Shown: positions 60,749 to 64,000 of the stretch, one piece after another | Layout: every line of letters starts with the position of its first letter | Numbering within the stretch: the stretch's first letter is position 1 | Origin: Methanobrevibacter sp. | GTDB taxonomy: Archaea; Methanobacteriota; Methanobacteria; Methanobacteriales; Methanobacteriaceae | Direction: 5' to 3' | Assembly: GCA_017652345.1 (NCBI GenBank) | Contig: JAGCBE010000339.1 | Coordinates: 1 to 64,000, forward strand | DNA: 64,000 bases | Notes under the pieces: generated by a model | Seen by the model: only the letters and a program-made list of their open reading frames with translations | Told to the model about the DNA's origin: nothing | The model's database searches: none | Program-made: the position numbers and the translations under genes

Positions 60749-60774
60749 ATAATCTGAAAATTTTAATCTCATTC

Positions 60775-60810
60775 TCGGGCATTGACAAAATGTCCGGTTT
60801 TTTCTATCTT
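60775..60810 (+). promoter_or_regulatory. Fused terminator-promoter
   Basis: TCGGGCA/TGTCCGG-type stem; TTGACA (60782-60787), 17 nt, TATCTT (60805-60810). Serves 60831. Confidence 0.9.
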
Positions 60811-60830
60811 TAGAGTATCAGGAGATTATT

Positions 60831-61136
60831 ATGACATATACACAAGAACAAAAAGAAAGAATGTTTAAAAAAATCAAAGAGATGAAGGATGGAACGATTC
60901 TTGAACTCAATAAGGATGATGTTTGTCCTATCAAATGTGAGTTTAAGAAAAACGACTACGGAATGTGGTTTAAATCGGTTGAAACTGGATCTGTAATCGT
61001 CTGTGCTCGTGGTGTTCCGGGCGATTCACTGATTCGATGGTTTGTGGAACGAATTGAGAAAGCGATTGATGAATGGGATTTGGTGACGAAACAGTATTTC
61101 ATTGATTTGGCAAGAAAACAGGGACTGGATCCGTAA
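60831..61136 (+). CDS. Unknown protein
   Basis: 101 residues, basic start (EQKERMFKKIKEMKDGTIL), beta centre (GMWFKSVETGSVIVCARGVPG), helical end. CAGGAGATT leader. No family recognised. Confidence 0.8.
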   Translation: MTYTQEQKERMFKKIKEMKDGTILELNKDDVCPIKCEFKKNDYGMWFKSVETGSVIVCARGVPGDSLIRWFVERIEKAIDEWDLVTKQYFIDLARKQGLDP

Positions 61137-61164
61137 GTAATTGTCAGAAAATAACAAAATAAAT

Positions 61165-61202
61165 ACAATCGGGTTTACACAATCCGATTGTTTTTCTATA
61201 TT
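61165..61202 (+). promoter_or_regulatory. Fused terminator-promoter
   Basis: ACAATCGG/CCGATTGT stem; TTTACA (61174-61179), 17 nt, TATATT (61197-61202). Serves 61257. Confidence 0.95.
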
Positions 61203-61256
61203 GTGGGTATGAATATAATCGAACATTACACGCCTGATGAGGAAGAGGATAAGAAT

Positions 61257-61460
61257 ATGAAGATCTATGAGAACATTCTTCTTCCGTGGATAGTAATATG
61301 GTCGGTTATTGCGTTTGTACTGTTTTGTACTATGGTTTCTGACCAGGAAAAGAATTACCAACCCACGCCTCGTCCAGAATATGAATTACATATTCCATGT
61401 AGTGATATGTTATTAGATGAGTCTACTGAACACCATACACGCGTTTTAAACCAATTTTAA
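61257..61460 (+). CDS. Small membrane protein
   Basis: 67 residues from the ATG behind GAGGAAGAGG; an in-frame ATG at 61209 would make it leaderless and add 16 residues. Membrane segment LPWIVIWSVIAFVLFCTMV (about 9-27) and a polar tail with one Cys. Directly upstream of the ligase gene. Confidence 0.75.
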   Translation: MKIYENILLPWIVIWSVIAFVLFCTMVSDQEKNYQPTPRPEYELHIPCSDMLLDESTEHHTRVLNQF

Positions 61461-61472
61461 TCAAAGATATAT

Positions 61473-62588
61473 ATGAATCAGCAGGAATTAGAAAACAAGC
61501 TTAAACAAGCCCAAAATGCGTATTACAATGGTTCTGAACCTATCATGTCTGACCTTGAATACGATGAACTTTGGGATGAACTCCAAACCAACTATCCTGA
61601 CTCACAACTCCTTCAGGAAGTGGGAATGGACCATACAGACGGTTTCGCAAAAGTCAAACACTCAATCATTATGGGTTCTCAGTCTAAAGCGAACAAACCG
61701 GTAGAAATGGATGAATGGTTCGATCGATGCAGAGAGAAACAACATAAGGTTGTTATCGAAACGGAAAAGCTCGATGGTTGTTCGATCGCGCTTGAATACA
61801 GAAATGGCGTGTTCATCCAAGGCATTACGCGAGGCGATGGCGAGGAAGGTGATGACATAACGGAAAATGTACGCAAGATGCAAGGCGTACCTGCGAATGT
61901 CCCGCATAATTATACTGGAACAGTACGTGGTGAAGTTCTTCTGTACCGCTCTGATATGGAACGTTATTTTCCAGGCCAGTACAAGAACTGTCGTAACGCA
62001 GCGTCTGGCATCATGAAGCATCTGGACGGAGCTGATTGCGATAAGCTCCATATCAAGGTGTATGAGGCACGCAAGCTTGAAGGAAAACGGTTTAAATTCC
62101 AGCATGAAATGTTGGCCTGGATGACTCACGCTGGCTTTGATGTTGTTCCGTATAAGGTGCATAACCTTGACGAGCTTACTGGCGAGAAAGCGATACAAAT
62201 TATGAAGGAACGCTGGGCACAGGAGCGTGACTATAACATCGATGGATTGGTCTGGAAAACTAATCTGATTGATTATGAAGATCTCGAATCCAATTACAGA
62301 CCCAAATATGCCATTGCTTTGAAACCGAAGTACACGCTTGCGGAAACAACGATTGAAGGAATCGAATGGTCGGTGAAGAATGGTACATTGACCCCAGTTG
62401 CGCTTGTTACTCCGGTTGATATTAACGGTTCTACCATCAGACGTTCTTCCCTCTGTAATATCGCAATGCTAGAAGAACTCGGAATCGAAATCGGACATCG
62501 CATCATTATCACGAAAGCTGGTGAGATTATTCCTACCATCCTCTCTGACCTGACTACTGGAAAGTGCAGGAGTGGTTACGAATTTTAA
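61473..62588 (+). CDS. ligA: NAD-dependent DNA ligase, N-terminal part
   Basis: 371 residues. Domain Ia (AYYNGSEPIMSDLEYDELWDEL), adenylation domain with the active-site ETEKLDGCS (Lys near residue 95), ITRGDGEEGDDITENVR, NCRNAASG, and an OB fold that ends GHRIIITKAGEIIPTIL. It stops where a normal LigA (about 670) continues with the zinc finger. Residues GKCRSGYEF follow. Joins DNA nicks using NAD+; alone it should adenylate but may need the second part for nick binding. Confidence 0.95.
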   Translation: MNQQELENKLKQAQNAYYNGSEPIMSDLEYDELWDELQTNYPDSQLLQEVGMDHTDGFAKVKHSIIMGSQSKANKPVEMDEWFDRCREKQHKVVIETEKLDGCSIALEYRNGVFIQGITRGDGEEGDDITENVRKMQGVPANVPHNYTGTVRGEVLLYRSDMERYFPGQYKNCRNAASGIMKHLDGADCDKLHIKVYEARKLEGKRFKFQHEMLAWMTHAGFDVVPYKVHNLDELTGEKAIQIMKERWAQERDYNIDGLVWKTNLIDYEDLESNYRPKYAIALKPKYTLAETTIEGIEWSVKNGTLTPVALVTPVDINGSTIRRSSLCNIAMLEELGIEIGHRIIITKAGEIIPTILSDLTTGKCRSGYEF

Positions 62589-62603
62589 TTACAAATCAAA
62601 CCA

Positions 62604-62632
62604 TTGACGGTATTGATATGATTTTCTATCTT
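62604..62632 (+). promoter_or_regulatory. Sigma-70-like promoter between the ligase halves
   Basis: TTGACG 62604-62609, 17 nt, TATCTT 62627-62632; serves 62663 and the C-terminal ligase gene. Confidence 0.8.
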
Positions 62633-62662
62633 ATCACGCCGTTAAAACAAAAGGATTTTAAA

Positions 62663-62779
62663 ATGACAAAGATTATCATGATTCCAGTTACGTTTGGTAT
62701 TACGGCATTTGCTTTCTGTTGTTTAGCCGGTCCGTTCCTGGTCATGGGTAAGTCATTCATCAAAGGATTTATTGGATGA
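62663..62779 (+). CDS. Tiny membrane protein between the ligase halves
   Basis: 38 residues, mostly one membrane segment (MIPVTFGITAFAFCCLAGPFLVM) with basic ends. AAAGGA precedes the ATG. Its stop overlaps the start of the ligase C-terminal gene (ATGA). Not homologous to any ligase part, so it was inserted. Confidence 0.7.
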   Translation: MTKIIMIPVTFGITAFAFCCLAGPFLVMGKSFIKGFIG

Positions 62780-63612
62780 GTACAATAAAAGAATTATCGG
62801 AACAACATAACTGGAATCTCCCTACTGTATGTCCAGTGTGTGGTTCTTCACTTAACCTTTCTCCGAATCACATGCATCTGACCTGTACCAACGAATTTTG
62901 TCCCAGCAGAACGTCTGGTACGATTGCGAAGTGGTGTTCCGTTCATGGAATTAAGGAACTGGGTTTAACCACGATTAAGAAGATACAGGAGCGTGGATTT
63001 TGTTCTAGCATCAGCGCGATGTATGTCCAGGTTGATAATCCAAGTTCGGAATGCCATCGTGTGATGAGTACAGTGCTTGGTAAGAACTGGTTGAACATTG
63101 TGAATGAGATTAACACGCATCGTGAGATGACCCTTGCCAAGTTTATTGCTGGTTATAATATTCCAGGCATTGGCGAGAAGCAGGTACAGAAGGTAATCGA
63201 TTTCTATTCCGTAAAGGATTTTAACGGTTTGTTCTGGTCTGATAGCTCGCAACGATTCGTGTGTGATGGCATTGGAACTGTATTAAGCCAGTTATTGAGT
63301 GTAGGTCTAGAAATGAATAAAGCTGATATGCTGGAAACTATTAAGCATATAAGTTTTGTTAAGCAGGATTCAGTTAAGGGTATTTTGAATGGAATGAGTT
63401 TCTGTTTCACTGGAGCTATGGAATATAAGCGTAAAGACTTACAGGACATGGTATTGGCAAATGGTGGTACGAACCTCGATTCCGTTACGAAGAATCTCAC
63501 CTACCTAGTCATCGCGGATCCTAACTCCACTTCCGGAAAAGCAAAGAAAGCGCGAGAACTGGGGATTAACTTAATCTCACCGCAACAGTTTATGGAAATG
63601 ATCCATGACTAA
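62776..63612 (+). CDS. ligA: NAD-dependent DNA ligase, C-terminal part
   Basis: 278 residues. Four-Cys zinc finger CPVCGSSLNL-to-CTNEFC, helix-hairpin-helix region (AKFIAGYNIPGIGEKQVQKVIDFYSVKDFNGL; FVCDGIGTVLSQLL) and a BRCT domain (ILNGMSFCFTGAMEYKRKDLQDMVLANGGTNLDSVTKNLTYLVIAD) ending in a helix EMIHD. These are exactly the domains missing from the gene at 61473. Has its own ATG and is translation-coupled to the tiny gene. Overlaps the next gene by 8 nt. Confidence 0.93.
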   Translation: MSTIKELSEQHNWNLPTVCPVCGSSLNLSPNHMHLTCTNEFCPSRTSGTIAKWCSVHGIKELGLTTIKKIQERGFCSSISAMYVQVDNPSSECHRVMSTVLGKNWLNIVNEINTHREMTLAKFIAGYNIPGIGEKQVQKVIDFYSVKDFNGLFWSDSSQRFVCDGIGTVLSQLLSVGLEMNKADMLETIKHISFVKQDSVKGILNGMSFCFTGAMEYKRKDLQDMVLANGGTNLDSVTKNLTYLVIADPNSTSGKAKKARELGINLISPQQFMEMIHD

Positions 63613-63919
63613 AGGTGTGATGCTGGAATACCATACGTTCGATGAGAATGGTGTGGAAACGATTAAGAAGGAAATGGTGTATCGGATATATCTCATTTCC
63701 CTTCCAACCTCAAAAGGGATGGAAGACGTGGTAGTTCTGGGCGTGGATCCGAAATTGGATAAAGCTGGAAAAACTACATATTCTACCAAATTCATTAAAG
63801 CTGATGACAGAAATTACGTTGAGTTTCTGAATAATTCATACAGCTTGAGTAATATCAGTCAATTGACTATATTGTGTAATGATGTTAAGACAGAGCTTGA
63901 CATTATCAATATTGTCTGA
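63605..63919 (+). CDS. Unknown protein downstream of the ligase
   Basis: 104 residues, beta-rich (GVMLEYHTFDENGVETIKKEMVYRIYLISLPTS; TKFIKADDRNYVEFLNNSYSL). Starts inside the end of the ligase C-terminal gene, so it is coupled to it. No family recognised; ligase-associated role inferred only from position. Confidence 0.8.
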   Translation: MTKGVMLEYHTFDENGVETIKKEMVYRIYLISLPTSKGMEDVVVLGVDPKLDKAGKTTYSTKFIKADDRNYVEFLNNSYSLSNISQLTILCNDVKTELDIINIV

Positions 63920-63942
63920 ATTTCTTTTTCTTCAACCACATC

Positions 63943-63971
63943 ATTTACAATTATATCAAATTTAACTATAT
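63943..63971 (+). promoter_or_regulatory. Sigma-70-like promoter at the window end
   Basis: TTTACA 63943-63948, 17 nt, TATATT 63966-63971, followed by GGAGATTGAAAC at the edge; its gene lies outside the window. Confidence 0.85.
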
Positions 63972-64000
63972 TTGATATATCAACAACGGAGATTGAAACA

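Overview
This window is part of the genome of a large, AT-rich, T4-like bacteriophage. The evidence is a block of T4-type recombination and nucleotide genes (gp46/gp47-type nuclease pair, thymidylate synthase, dNMP kinase), a long tRNA cluster with two homing endonucleases, a phage GroEL, and twelve copies of the T4 late-promoter octamer TATAAATA, all placed directly before gene starts. Most other genes use a sigma-70-like promoter with an almost invariant layout: TTTACA or TTGACA, exactly 17 nt, TATATT. The host cannot be read from the sequence with certainty. Lys AAG / Glu GAA codon preference in the GC-richer genes and a lipoprotein with DTV-type repeats would fit a Fibrobacter-like Gram-negative host, but this is inference only.

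Layout. 1-358: noncoding, three 42-bp repeats. 385-5207: small proteins, several sharing one C-terminal tail (FEDI/FDDI) or another (VPKGLL). 5279-10215 (minus): thyA, kinase, 47, small ORF, 46 operon. 10216-10923: noncoding control region with a GC-rich island. 10924-15313: late genes with TATAAATA promoters (probable virion/core proteins). 15461-17089: groEL. 17161-20437: small early genes. 20480-27000: RNA-rich cluster with eight canonical tRNAs (Arg, Gln, Lys, Leu, Thr, Asn, Pro and an apparent initiator Met), degenerate tRNAs, six unusual tRNA-like RNAs, several other structured RNAs and two homing endonuclease genes. 27856-61460: dozens of one-gene transcription units, mostly proteins of 40-300 residues of unknown function. 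Recognisable ones are two caspase-fold-like proteins, a kinase-fold protein, a CYTH protein, two P-loop kinases, a nucleoside-deoxyribosyltransferase-like protein, PnuC, CoaD and envelope proteins. 61473-63612: an NAD-dependent DNA ligase split into two genes around a tiny membrane-protein gene.

How it fits together. Early genes are expressed individually from compact elements in which the terminator of one gene contains the -35 box of the next promoter in its loop, with the -10 box just after the U-tract. Many early mRNAs look leaderless (ATG 6-7 nt after the -10 box). Late genes, two homing endonucleases and a few minus-strand genes use the T4-type octamer. The most unusual material is (1) a family of leucine-tRNA-like RNAs whose anticodon loop is replaced by a closed hairpin, mostly with a GNRA-type tetraloop, (2) the fused terminator-promoters, (3) a C-terminal peptide tail shared by 15 otherwise different proteins, and (4) the split ligase.
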